A stretch of 64,000 nucleotides of DNA. It comes from VXYL01 sp965243175. Lineage in GTDB: Bacteria > Pseudomonadota > Gammaproteobacteria > Pseudomonadales > Azotimanducaceae. The DNA lies in NCBI GenBank assembly GCA_965243175.1, contig OZ251532.1, forward strand, positions 4,464,001-4,528,000, given 5' to 3'. Under the pieces are notes generated by a model that saw nothing but the letters and a program-made list of their open reading frames with translations, was not told the origin of the DNA and searched no databases. A program made the position numbers and the translations under genes. Positions 33,124 through 41,556 of the stretch are shown here, piece after piece; the stretch's first letter is position 1; the number at the start of each line of letters is the position of its first letter.

Positions 33124-36100
33124 CTAGAAGCCCACCGTCAGCCGCATGAAGCCGATGCGGCCCATGATGTTGTCCACGTAGGTGTCGTAGCCCACGCCGG
33201 ACGGCATCGCGTCGGGCTTGGTGTCGAAGATGTTGCGCATCGCGAGGTTCACCGCCACGTAGCCCAGGCCGAACACGTCCGGGCGCGTGTAGGTGTAGCT
33301 GGCGTCCCAGTAGTGGCGCGAGTCGATGCGGCAGTGCGGGTTGCGGTCCTGGTCCACGCACACCGCGTCCTCGGTGAGCGTCGACTGGTCGCGCTGGCCG
33401 TTCACCCAGACGCCGCTCAGGTCGGCGCCGGTATTCGAGACCTCGTCCCAGGACGCCATCACGTCGCGCAGTTCGTCGTGCCAGCGAACGCCGAGTTGGG
33501 CGATGTGGTCGCGGTAGAACCATCGCAGGTTCACGCGAACGCGCCACTCGGGCGTCGCCGGCAGGCTCCAGTACAACTCGTTGAGGTTGCGGATGTAGTG
33601 AACGCCGTTGTTGCGGTTGCCGACGCCGTCGACGCGAACGCCGCCCCAGTCGTGGCCGCTGTCCGGCGTGAACCGCACGATGCTCATTTCCAGCATCTGC
33701 GTCGCCTGCATGGTCGCCTCGAAGCTGCCGAACTCGCCGCCGATGAAGGGCAGGTCCTGGGCGTCGAAGCGGTACCGCGCGCCCCAGATGACGCTGGTGG
33801 TGGTCTGCTCGCCCTGGTTGGTCCACGGCGACCCGACTTCAAGCAGCTCGAGGCCGTCGATGCCGCCGCGCACGATTTCGCTGCCGGCGACGCCCCTCTC
33901 CTCGGTCTGCACGTAGGCGAGGGCGGCTTGACGGCGGCACTCCAGCTCCTCGGCGGACGTCATGGCGATGAACTGCGGCACTTCGAGGCGCCCGTCCACG
34001 CGCTGTTCGTTGTCGTAGTCGAGGATGGTGCCTGGGCAGCGCCCGCGCACGAAAGTGCCGAAGCGGATACCGGCGGCGCCGATGTTCGAGGCGGCGGTGA
34101 AGCGGTCCACCCGACCGTTGAAGTCAACCGTCGTGTAGTCCACGTCGAAGGTCAGATCGCCATCCATGAACTGCACGGAGATGCCCACGTTCCAGAGGTC
34201 GGACACTTCCGCCGCCAAGTCCGGCGACTGCGAGTCCGGCGTGGCGACGTTGGGCACCAGACCGCCGCTGGTGTTCGCGCAGGCCGCCAGTTCGGGCATC
34301 TGGTCGCAGACGTAGTCCACGAGGTCGGCGGTGTTGCTGGAGTAGCTCCCCGACTGCTGCACGGCGACGTTGAACAGCTGCGCCATGCCCGGCAGGACGA
34401 AGCCTTCCGTGATGCTGCCGCGGAACGCCAGCCAGTCGAGCGGCTGGTAGCGAATCGCGAGTTTGGGGATGACCGTGTCGAAGGACGCGGACTGCCCGGC
34501 GGTGCTGAAGCCGCCTCGCGCCTCGAACTCCGCGTAGCGCGCCGCGGCCTGCACTTCCATCGTGCCCCAGCGTTCGTCGTTGAGCAGCGGCAGCGAGAAC
34601 TCCACGAACAGCGCTCTCGTCTCTTCCTCGGTCTTCTGGTAGTTGATGGAGGTGTTGCCGGACCAGGGGTCGAAGTCCGCGGTGCCGATGCCGAGACCAG
34701 CGGCGCCCATGGCGTCGGGAATGAACTCTTCGCTCTCGATCCGCCAGTGCATGCCGGCTGCGATGCCGACCGGCTGGTCGTTGTACCAGAGGTCGAACAG
34801 CGAACTGTTCGACGCCACCACGTCGATGACGTTCAGGCCGACCGTGCGCTCCATGCGCGTCAGCTGGATGCCGGCGAAGCGGGCTTCTTCCTCGGTGTTC
34901 ACTTCCTCGGCATCCGAGGCGCGCCACTCGGGCAGCAGCTCGCCGTCTTCCGTAGTGTTCAGCCACGCCGTGCTGAACGGGTTCCAGCAAGCGTCGCCGA
35001 ACGGTCCGCCCTGACAGCGCAACGCCGCGAGGGTCAGCGGCCAAGCCGCCTCCATGCGGTCGTCCGTTCGCCGGCTGAGCTGCCAGATCCAGTCCACGTC
35101 GACGATCCATTCGGTGTCGGGAATGGTCACCTCGGTGCCCAGACGGATGCGGAAGTTGTCCACTTGGGTGCGGTCGTTCCACGTCATGTCGTCGTTGAGC
35201 CACGGGATGTTGTTGTTGTACGGCTGCTTCGGCGTGACGTTGTTGTCGTGCCAAGCGCGCACGTCCTCGAACAGCCGGACGCCGCCAGAGTTGAGCGAAT
35301 CCGGGTCGAAGCGATCCGGAATGCCGTCGCCGTCCGCGTCCATCGTGTCCGAGAGCAGGACCACGCGGTACTCGGGGTTGCGGGTGAGGCCGAAGTCGGC
35401 GTCCGGGATGCCGTCGCCGTCCGCGTCCACGCCGGTGGTGCGATCCGGGATGCCGTCGCCGTTGGCGTCCTGGGCGAAGATCAGCATCTCGCCCGGCTCC
35501 TGCAGGTAGTCGTAGCGGCCGTTGCCGTTGCTGTCCATGTAGTTCAGGTAGGAGTCCGCATGGACGCCGCGATCGACGAATTCCTGCCCCGCTTCCGCGC
35601 CGGACGCGAAGGAGGTGAGAACCCACTGCTCGCGCTGCGCCCAGCGGTCGTTCCAGTCGCCGCAGCCGGCCATGCCGGGCATGTAGTCGCAGGCGCTGGA
35701 GCCGTCCGCGTAGGCGCGATAGGGGTTGCCTGGGTTCGAGCCGACGACCATCGCCGCGGCCGGGCCGTTGGACGCCGCGGCGTCCCAGTCGTCCAAGCGA
35801 ACCGAGTACTGGCGCGTGTTGTAGTCCAGACGCGACACCACGAACTCGCCGCGCAGCTTCACGTAGTCGTTGAACTCGTGCTCGAAGTAGGCCATGCCGG
35901 ACTCTTGGTTGCGCTCTTCGCGGATGTCCGCCTGGTCGCCAAGGGACATCCGGCAGTCCTGCGGCTCGCCGGCCGGGCTGCCTTCCTGACCCGCCCAAGC
36001 CGACCAGCCATCCAGCTCGCCGACCATGAAGCCGTTGAGATAGTTGCCGGGCTTGGTGTTGTCGGTGTAGCCGAGATTCTGCTCGGAAGCGTGGAAGCCG

Positions 36101-37419
36101 CTCGTCGTCACCAGCGGGTTGTTGCCCAGCTCCGTGTCCGCGGAAACATGGCCGACGCCGGAGATGATGGCCAGCCGACGCGGGTCGTCCGGCCCCAGCG
36201 GCGGACGGTAGGGCGTGAAGTCGTTGCCGCCTCCGAACGCGTAGCCGCAGCCCGGATCCTGACGGAACGCCGTCCACAGGCCGCCGTCGCCGATGGGGGT
36301 CTGTCCGTCGCTCAGGCGCGGACCTCGCCACGCGCCGCGCCCGCCGAACCCGGAGCCCATGAAGTGGATCGGCACCACGCCAGGGTCGTTGACGTCGTAC
36401 AAGGGGGAGAAAACGCCGCCGGACGGGCCAGCGGCGGGAACGCCGCCTTCGGTGTGGCCAGCTCGTGTTGGCGAGTAGCGCTCGGCCAGCCAGCCTCCGG
36501 TGTTGCCCCAGCCCCAGCGCTCGGACTCCGGCAACCGATACCAGGTGGAGCTCGACGGCGCCGGCTCGAGATTGCCAGCTTCGTCGCGCACCGGAATGAG
36601 GTATTCGCCCGGATGCGCCCAGGGACGCTCCTGGTAGGGATGCAGGTACTGCCCCGTCCATCCCGCGGAACTGATGATGTAGTCCGGCCGATCGGTTTGC
36701 TTCATCCGCTCCACATCGCGGATTTCCAAGGCGAAAATGACGCTCGTGCGTTCGCCCTGGGCGCCCGCGAGCAGGCCGAGGCGCTTCTCGGGAGCGCCGT
36801 TCTCCAACGGCTGCGAGAACTCGTAGTCCACCCGCAGGCCGTCGAAGTCCTTTCGCGGCACCAGATTGATGACGCCCGAGACCGCGCTTGCGCCGTACAG
36901 CGCCGAGGCGCCGTCCAGAATGGTCTCGATGCGACCGATGGCGATGCCGGGGTAGAGGTTGTTGAGGTCGGACCCCGCGCGCCGCGTGGACGAGCCGATG
37001 CCGGTCACGCTTGCCGGGACCCGGTGGCCGTCCATCATCGTCATGGTGGCGCGGGTGCCGAGCCCTCGCAGGTTGGCCCATGTTTCCGCGCCCTGCTGGA
37101 ACTGCTGGTCGTCCGCGCCGTGGAACTCGGTGGGCGCCGAGTTGGCGTTGACGCCGATTTGGAAAGTCTGGTCGAAGACGATGTCGCCGAGGTCCGAAGT
37201 GGCCGCCAGCGAGAGGTCCACCGAGTCGACGATGTCGCGGGGCGAAGGCAGGTCGAAGTTGGTGCGCCGGATGTAGGAGCCGGTGACCACCATCTCTTCG
37301 ACGTCTTCGTCGTCTTCCGCGTCTTCGTCCTCTTCGTCTTGCGCTTTGGCGCTCCAGGCAATAAGCGTCATCGCGAACGCAGATGCCCAGAGCACGGCTC
37401 GTTTTGGCCGTAGGTCCAT
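33124..37419 (-). CDS. Very long TonB-dependent receptor with calcium-loop-like insert
   Basis: This 1,431-residue protein has a signal peptide (AVLWASAFAMTLIAWSAKAQ), then an unusual acid run (DEEDEDAEDDEDVEE). A TonB-box/plug start follows (MVVTGSYIRR), with the plug body including NLRGLGTRATMTMMDGHRVP and ILDGASALYGASAVSGVINL. The barrel ends in an aromatic residue (FMRLTVGF), the outer-membrane assembly signal. Receptors of this family import chelates or oligomers with proton-motive force; most are 650-1,050 residues, so this one is oversized. The excess includes a loop region near residues 626-706 with DSNGNGRYD, DANGDGIPD and two DADGDGIPD motifs, like thrombospondin type 3 calcium loops. 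GGGAGGGAG precedes the ATG. An insertion sequence sits 101 bases upstream and may alter expression. Confidence 0.9.
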   Translation of the reverse strand: MDLRPKRAVLWASAFAMTLIAWSAKAQDEEDEDAEDDEDVEEMVVTGSYIRRTNFDLPSPRDIVDSVDLSLAATSDLGDIVFDQTFQIGVNANSAPTEFHGADDQQFQQGAETWANLRGLGTRATMTMMDGHRVPASVTGIGSSTRRAGSDLNNLYPGIAIGRIETILDGASALYGASAVSGVINLVPRKDFDGLRVDYEFSQPLENGAPEKRLGLLAGAQGERTSVIFALEIRDVERMKQTDRPDYIISSAGWTGQYLHPYQERPWAHPGEYLIPVRDEAGNLEPAPSSSTWYRLPESERWGWGNTGGWLAERYSPTRAGHTEGGVPAAGPSGGVFSPLYDVNDPGVVPIHFMGSGFGGRGAWRGPRLSDGQTPIGDGGLWTAFRQDPGCGYAFGGGNDFTPYRPPLGPDDPRRLAIISGVGHVSADTELGNNPLVTTSGFHASEQNLGYTDNTKPGNYLNGFMVGELDGWSAWAGQEGSPAGEPQDCRMSLGDQADIREERNQESGMAYFEHEFNDYVKLRGEFVVSRLDYNTRQYSVRLDDWDAAASNGPAAAMVVGSNPGNPYRAYADGSSACDYMPGMAGCGDWNDRWAQREQWVLTSFASGAEAGQEFVDRGVHADSYLNYMDSNGNGRYDYLQEPGEMLIFAQDANGDGIPDRTTGVDADGDGIPDADFGLTRNPEYRVVLLSDTMDADGDGIPDRFDPDSLNSGGVRLFEDVRAWHDNNVTPKQPYNNNIPWLNDDMTWNDRTQVDNFRIRLGTEVTIPDTEWIVDVDWIWQLSRRTDDRMEAAWPLTLAALRCQGGPFGDACWNPFSTAWLNTTEDGELLPEWRASDAEEVNTEEEARFAGIQLTRMERTVGLNVIDVVASNSSLFDLWYNDQPVGIAAGMHWRIESEEFIPDAMGAAGLGIGTADFDPWSGNTSINYQKTEEETRALFVEFSLPLLNDERWGTMEVQAAARYAEFEARGGFSTAGQSASFDTVIPKLAIRYQPLDWLAFRGSITEGFVLPGMAQLFNVAVQQSGSYSSNTADLVDYVCDQMPELAACANTSGGLVPNVATPDSQSPDLAAEVSDLWNVGISVQFMDGDLTFDVDYTTVDFNGRVDRFTAASNIGAAGIRFGTFVRGRCPGTILDYDNEQRVDGRLEVPQFIAMTSAEELECRRQAALAYVQTEERGVAGSEIVRGGIDGLELLEVGSPWTNQGEQTTTSVIWGARYRFDAQDLPFIGGEFGSFEATMQATQMLEMSIVRFTPDSGHDWGGVRVDGVGNRNNGVHYIRNLNELYWSLPATPEWRVRVNLRWFYRDHIAQLGVRWHDELRDVMASWDEVSNTGADLSGVWVNGQRDQSTLTEDAVCVDQDRNPHCRIDSRHYWDASYTYTRPDVFGLGYVAVNLAMRNIFDTKPDAMPSGVGYDTYVDNIMGRIGFMRLTVGF

Positions 37420-37511
37420 GTTCCACTCCCTCCCTCAGTTGCAGAACCGCCGCCCGAAAAGGGACAGCATCGTGGTGTTTACGCCTCCGAACCAGCGGTG
37501 TCAAGCACGGA

Positions 37512-37520
37512 ATGCGGCCT
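37512..37520. repeat. Left target-site duplication of the insertion sequence
   Basis: ATGCGGCCT immediately precedes the left inverted repeat and recurs exactly after the right one at 39229-39237. It marks the nine bases duplicated on insertion. Confidence 0.85.
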
Positions 37521-37556
37521 GGGTGTGCGACAGATCGTAGGTCAGTGGTTGCTCAC
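37521..37556 (+). repeat. Left terminal inverted repeat of the insertion sequence
   Basis: These 36 bases starting GGGTGTGCGACA match the reverse complement of 39193-39228 except at base 13. Confidence 0.85.
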
Positions 37557-37567
37557 CAAGTCCATTC

Positions 37568-38971
37568 TCAAGCGGCGAGTGCGGCGACGCGGTCGTTCCA
37601 GTAGTCGTCGAGCTGGCCTCCGATGCGCGCGCAGCGGAGCCAGAGGACGGGGTTGGCGCCGGCCACGGTCCAGCGCATTCCGGGGCCTTTCGCGCGCTGG
37701 CCGACGACGTTCTTGCAGCCCGCCTCGATGACGCCGGAACCGATCGGCAGGCCGCTGGCGAGGTATTCGTCGTAGCGCATGCGGTCGCGCCGGGCGCCGA
37801 GGTACGCGACCGCGCGGCGGCACTCCTCGGCTTCGCCGCCGCGCTTGCGCAGGTCGTCCAGGGCGTCGTCGACGCGGCCCGCCTTGAGCATCGCGCACAG
37901 CTTCTTCGCCCACGCCTCGGCGAGGTCGCCGTCGCCGTGGCGGGCGCGCGCCGCCGCCCACAGGTACTCCGCCGCGTGGTAGTAGTCGACGATCCTCTCG
38001 GCGTCCGGGAACCAGTCGTCGAACACCCGCCGGATCCACTCCGCGCCGTCGCCGACGCACACGTCGACGTCGCCCGGCCCGCAGCCCGCCGCCGCCAGTT
38101 CGCGCAGCAGCCGCCGCTCGAACGGCGACTCCCGGCCGGGCGTCTCCGCCGCGCTCTCGATCGCCGCGAACAGCACCGCCGCGCCCTCCACCATGCGCGG
38201 GCGGCCCTCGGCGTCCGTCTCGGACACCCACAGCGCGCCCACCTTCGCCTCGCGCGTGCCAGCCCGTCCGCCGTCCTTGCCGGAACGCCCCTCGGTCTCG
38301 CTCGGCAGCGCCGGAACGCCCGTGCCGTCCACCGCGCAGCACAGCTTCCGCCCCGGCTTCGACGCCTCCCGCGCCAGCGAGGCCCCGTCGCCGTCGCCTC
38401 CCCCTTCCGACCGCCACGCCTCCAGATCGTCGCCCACCGCCCGCGTCGTCCGCTCCACCCGCTTCGCGCCGAAGTTCAGCCCCGACAGCTCGCGCAGCAA
38501 CTCGTCCGCCCCCGCGTAGCTGCACTGCGAACCCGCCAGGCTCGCCAGACGCCGCGCCGACGGCGTCATCGAACCCTCGACGCCCAGCCGCCGCGCCCGC
38601 GGGCGAACGCTGCGCCCGCACTCCCGGCACCCGCGCCGCGCCATCTCCACCCGCACGCTCCCCAGCACCGTCTCCACGCGCACCTCGTCGACCCGCAGCA
38701 GCCGCGTCCGACCGCCGCACGCCGGGCACGCGCACGGCGCCGCGTCGTCCTTCCCGTACGCCAGCTCCAGCCCTTGCCGCGCCAACTCCTGCATGTCCGC
38801 GCGCAGCCGCATGTCCAGCAGCGCCGCATCCCTCGAACCGGACCCGCAGCGCGCCATCTCGAACCGCGCCAAACGCGCCGTCGCCGCCACCAGCTCCCGC
38901 CGCAGCCCCGCGCCTTCACCCTCTTCGCGCTTGCGTTCCTCTTCCAACTCCTCGACAGTCCCTGTCGCCAT
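37568..38971 (-). CDS. ISKra4-family transposase
   Basis: This 467-residue protein starts at ATG 38971, behind GGAAGGAGA. An N-terminal coiled region (EELEEERKREEGEG) leads to zinc-binding cysteines (CPACGGRTRLLR, GCRECGRSV near residues 88-125). The catalytic RNase H-like core follows, with the acidic residues in CAVDGTGVPALP and VCVGDGAEWIRRVF. YYHAAEYLWAAA and GSGVIEAGCKNVVGQRAKG are C-terminal blocks of this transposase type. It should cut and rejoin the element ends. The reading frame is intact and the codon use is extremely G+C-rich. Translation may be held down by a hairpin covering the ribosome site. Confidence 0.85.
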   Translation of the reverse strand: MATGTVEELEEERKREEGEGAGLRRELVAATARLARFEMARCGSGSRDAALLDMRLRADMQELARQGLELAYGKDDAAPCACPACGGRTRLLRVDEVRVETVLGSVRVEMARRGCRECGRSVRPRARRLGVEGSMTPSARRLASLAGSQCSYAGADELLRELSGLNFGAKRVERTTRAVGDDLEAWRSEGGGDGDGASLAREASKPGRKLCCAVDGTGVPALPSETEGRSGKDGGRAGTREAKVGALWVSETDAEGRPRMVEGAAVLFAAIESAAETPGRESPFERRLLRELAAAGCGPGDVDVCVGDGAEWIRRVFDDWFPDAERIVDYYHAAEYLWAAARARHGDGDLAEAWAKKLCAMLKAGRVDDALDDLRKRGGEAEECRRAVAYLGARRDRMRYDEYLASGLPIGSGVIEAGCKNVVGQRAKGPGMRWTVAGANPVLWLRCARIGGQLDDYWNDRVAALAA

Positions 38972-39028
38972 GGCGGGTCTCCTTCCCCTGGCTCGTTTCG
39001 CAAAAACGCCAAGAGTACGAGACCCGCC
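38972..39028 (-). promoter_or_regulatory. Hairpin abutting the transposase start codon
   Basis: GGCGGGTCTC (38972-38981) and GAGACCCGCC (39019-39028) are perfect 10-base inverted copies. In the mRNA, the arm next to the AUG contains the end of the ribosome site GGAAGGAGA, so folding would hide it. Such start-site hairpins are a known way for transposons to limit transposase made from read-through transcripts. About 220 bases between the ATG and the right repeat are non-coding, which leaves room for this leader. Confidence 0.55.
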
Positions 39029-39192
39029 TTGGCTCAACCCCCTCGACCGCCGACCTCCGCGCCAGAACGGCCCGGGCGCGGCGACCACCGACGACGGCGG
39101 CTTCAGCCACGGCGCGCTCTGAACGGCATCGGGCGCCAATCCGTCCTCCGCAACGGCCGCGTCGCTCGACTCGCCGCCCGAGATCGGACCCA

Positions 39193-39228
39193 GTGAGCAA
39201 CCACTGACCTACGATTTGTCGCACACCC
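39193..39228 (-). repeat. Right terminal inverted repeat of the insertion sequence
   Basis: Reverse complement of 37521-37556 with one mismatch. It ends GTCGCACACCC, directly before the second target-site copy. Confidence 0.85.
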
Positions 39229-39237
39229 ATGCGGCCT
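39229..39237. repeat. Right target-site duplication of the insertion sequence
   Basis: A perfect second copy of ATGCGGCCT. Joining the two flanks at this string restores the uninterrupted region upstream of the TonB-dependent receptor. Confidence 0.85.
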
Positions 39238-39292
39238 CGGTACGCCGGCTGAGGACGGACTCGACGCTCCCTCCGCTCGGGAGCGAGTTCGC

Positions 39293-40081
39293 TCACAAGG
39301 CCGACACGGTGCGAGCAAAGGAGATGTCGCATCCTGCGGCGCTTACGGCAAACTGCGCCGCGCAGCCGCCGCCAACGGAAGCCCCGCACGATGGCTCCGC
39401 GTAGTAGCTCGCCGAGGGATCCGAGCACCGTACGCAACTCGTCGCCGCTTCGACCATCGTGTCGGCCGCAATCTTCCGAGCAAGCAAGTATGTCGGCCTC
39501 GAAAGCATATCTTGCGCAGTCAGCGAATCGTCTTGTAGCGCGATTTCGTCCAGTTGAGCCGCGGCCGCCAGCCACAGCAGATCATCGACATTGGCTTGCG
39601 GCACCGCGCCGTGCAGACTCAGATACGGCACCAACTCCCGGCCGAAATGCAGCAACAGGGCGTTGTTGAAGTCGACGGCGTTCGGCGCCAGCGACTTGGA
39701 CCCCGAATAGGGTTGCGAGGCGACGTCCGCCAGCAGCTTGTAGCTCAGCTGAAGCGACGGGCTCGACAGGAACTCGTCGGCGTCGACCGCCGTCTCTTCC
39801 GCTTGCAGAGCGTGCATCGTGGCCTGCACCCACGCGAGGTCAGCTGGTGCCGCGTCGAGAACGGACGGTGTGGACGCGAAATCCTCTTGCTGCCCGCCAA
39901 GTGCCTCGACGCTCTGGATGAAGTCGCGCCTGACGAGGGCATCCGCCTGCTCCCGGGCGAGGTCGCGGACCTTCTGGTCGCGCTCCCACGCTTCCGCGTC
40001 GGCGGGGGCCTCTTGGGCGAAGGAGGGGGCGGCTGCGCCGACACTGACCAGCAGCACGCCGAGAATGGTCTTGAAGTCCAT
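39293..40081 (-). CDS. Exported protein with Cys-rich C-terminus, unknown function
   Basis: This 262-residue protein has the signal peptide FKTILGVLLVSVGAAAPSFAQ at its start, with CGGAG before the ATG. The middle is helical, Ala/Leu/Asp-rich and without a recognised domain. The last 50 residues carry five cysteines (SCVRCSDP, then PSCGAS, GGCAAQ, AGCDIS), enough for disulfides or a metal site. It lies upstream of the receptor cluster in the same orientation; the insertion sequence now separates them. The gene itself is intact. The upstream gap 40082-40318 shows no gene. Confidence 0.55.
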   Translation of the reverse strand: MDFKTILGVLLVSVGAAAPSFAQEAPADAEAWERDQKVRDLAREQADALVRRDFIQSVEALGGQQEDFASTPSVLDAAPADLAWVQATMHALQAEETAVDADEFLSSPSLQLSYKLLADVASQPYSGSKSLAPNAVDFNNALLLHFGRELVPYLSLHGAVPQANVDDLLWLAAAAQLDEIALQDDSLTAQDMLSRPTYLLARKIAADTMVEAATSCVRCSDPSASYYAEPSCGASVGGGCAAQFAVSAAGCDISFARTVSAL

Positions 40082-40318
40082 CGCTCTGCTCCGTGGTTAA
40101 AGTGGCTTGCGGGTAGGCTTGGCACGCTGCCCGCTTGTTGTCAAGCACTCTTGCCGGGCTTTTGCGCCAGCCCTCGGCTGGAAAGTCGGCAGCCCGCATC
40201 GCTGTCGCCAAGGCGGACGCGACGCCTCGTTGCCCGGCACCGTCTCCCCCTCTGAACGCTTCAGCCCCCAGAGACGCCTTCCGGCTCGCGCGGCTTCGGC
40301 CGCCCGACGGCACGGCGT

Positions 40319-41032
40319 CTATCTGTTGGTGACCGCGGTGCGCAGCTGATCGCGGAGTGTCTGCAACTGGGCGTCGCGCCGTTCCTGCTCGGTGTAGTCG
40401 ATGGTGCCGCGCTGGCGCTCGATGTCGCGCAAGGTCACGCGGACGTTCTCCTCGAGCTCCTTCTCGAAGAAGCAGCCGAGCGACTTCATGTGGCTGCGCA
40501 AGGGGCGGCGCATGTCGCAGACGACGCCGGTGGCGCGCTCGCCGTACTTGGACCGGTACTCCTCCACGACCTCCTCGAAGTGCGGCACGTAGCGCTCCGG
40601 CACGCGCCGCCAGATGTCCTGGAAGTAGTTGCGGATGCTCGGCGACGTGCTGCCGGACGCCGCCACGCCCAGCCAGCCGACCGCCTGTTCCGAATCCCGT
40701 TCGACGACGCCGAGACCCTGCAAGTAGATGTGCCCCACCGTCGCCTGCGAGCCCTTGAAGCCGTGGCGGGCGGTTCGCAGCAGGTAGGGGAACGCTTCGT
40801 CGACCTGGTTGGTCGAGAACAGGCGCTTCGCCTTGGCGAGATCCCGATACAGCGCCCGCTGTTCGTCCACCGTCAGGATGCGCTTGCCGACCACGGTCAT
40901 CTCTTCCACGTGGCCGCCGGCAGCGGCGCCGCCGGAGAGCGCCGACGCCTCGGTCTGGGGAGCGTTCGCCTCGTCCGCAAGCCCAGCGGTTCCCCACAGC
41001 GGGACGAGCAGAAGAAGAAAGCGCATGCGCAT
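40319..41032 (-). CDS. Exported Sel1/TPR-like protein, paralogue B
   Basis: This 237-residue protein starts at ATG 41032 behind GAGGAGGG; an in-frame TTG six codons earlier overlaps that site and is rejected. The signal peptide is RFLLLLVPLWGTAGLADE. The segment VEEMTVVGKR resembles the tail-end TonB-box-like text seen at the start of TonB-dependent plugs (the receptor here has VEEMVVTGS). Sel1-type repeats follow (FPYLLRTARHGFKGSQATV, then AVGWLGVAASGST). A C-x14-C pair (VVCDMRR, SLGCFFEKE) matches paralogue A. It probably works in the periplasm near the receptor. Confidence 0.68.
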   Translation of the reverse strand: MRMRFLLLLVPLWGTAGLADEANAPQTEASALSGGAAAGGHVEEMTVVGKRILTVDEQRALYRDLAKAKRLFSTNQVDEAFPYLLRTARHGFKGSQATVGHIYLQGLGVVERDSEQAVGWLGVAASGSTSPSIRNYFQDIWRRVPERYVPHFEEVVEEYRSKYGERATGVVCDMRRPLRSHMKSLGCFFEKELEENVRVTLRDIERQRGTIDYTEQERRDAQLQTLRDQLRTAVTNR

Positions 41033-41123
41033 GGCCTGATCCCTCCTCAATCGGCAGCCAAGAGCCTACCTTCCACGCACCGCAATTGCGAACGCTCGTC
41101 GGAGCACGAAGTCGCATCCTCTG

Positions 41124-41151
41124 TTGACAGCCAGCAGGTCGCCGCTAAGAT
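41124..41151 (+). promoter_or_regulatory. Promoter of the tRNA-Val/tRNA-Asp operon
   Basis: TTGACA at 41124-41129, a 16-base spacer and TAAGAT at 41146-41151. A G+C-rich stretch follows before the tRNA start at 41162, as expected for stringently controlled stable-RNA promoters. Confidence 0.7.
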
Positions 41152-41161
41152 ACGTCGGGCA

Positions 41162-41237
41162 GGGTGTTTAGCTCAGTTGGGAGAGCGACGGCCTTACAAG
41201 CCGTAGGTCGCAGGTTCAAGCCCTGCAACACCCACCA
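41162..41237 (+). tRNA. tRNA-Val (anticodon TAC)
   Basis: Full cloverleaf. The acceptor stem GGGTGTT pairs with AACACCC, the D-arm contains AGCTCAGTTGGGAGAGC, the anticodon loop reads CTTACAA, and the T-arm has GGTTCAAGCC. A 3' CCA is encoded at 41235-41237. It is 76 nucleotides and separated by one base from the next tRNA. Confidence 0.95.
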
Positions 41238-41238
41238 C

Positions 41239-41315
41239 GGAGCGGTAGTTCAGTTGGTTAGAATACCGGCCTGTCACGCCGGGGGTCGCGGGTTCGAGTC
41301 CCGTCCGCTCCGCCA
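41239..41315 (+). tRNA. tRNA-Asp (anticodon GTC)
   Basis: Full cloverleaf. The acceptor stem GGAGCGG pairs with CCGCTCC, the anticodon loop reads CTGTCAC, and the T-arm has GGTTCGAGTCC. The discriminator is G and the CCA is encoded at 41313-41315. It is cotranscribed with tRNA-Val. Confidence 0.95.
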
Positions 41316-41367
41316 AAAGCGCATATGAATTATTGATTTAGGTCATTTCCGCTACATGAAGGGTGGT

Positions 41368-41383
41368 CCCGCACTCGTGCGGG
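41368..41383 (+). terminator. Possible terminator hairpin after the tRNAs
   Basis: CCCGCA and TGCGGG form a 6-bp stem with a CTCG loop, about 50 bases after tRNA-Asp. There is no T run. The rest of 41316-41556 contains nothing I can identify. Confidence 0.3.
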
Positions 41384-41556
41384 ATAGGCCCATGCGACTG
41401 ACGAAACCGCCGCTGACGCGGTGAAGATGCCATGTGCGCAGCACCCTTCGGCAAAGCTGCCGTTCGCCCGCGAAGGCGACGCTGAACGTCGGCGAATGAA
41501 GCACCGTCGCGGCGTTGACCGGGCAAGGGACGGTCGGCAAGTGGTGGTTCCCGTGG

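Larger units (their letters stand above)
37521..39228. mobile_element. ISKra4-type insertion sequence, complete, 1,708 bp
   Basis: It is bounded by 36-bp inverted repeats (37521-37556 and 39193-39228) that differ at one base and start GGGTGTGCGACA. It is flanked by a perfect 9-bp direct repeat and contains one intact transposase gene. All features of a complete, recently inserted copy are present. Family placement rests on the transposase. Confidence 0.85.

Noticed and set aside
32440..37413. A 1,657-codon plus-strand frame antisense to the receptor cluster
   Set aside because: The complementary minus-strand frame has a signal peptide, plug and barrel end. The plus frame has His/Val/Arg-rich composition and no motif.
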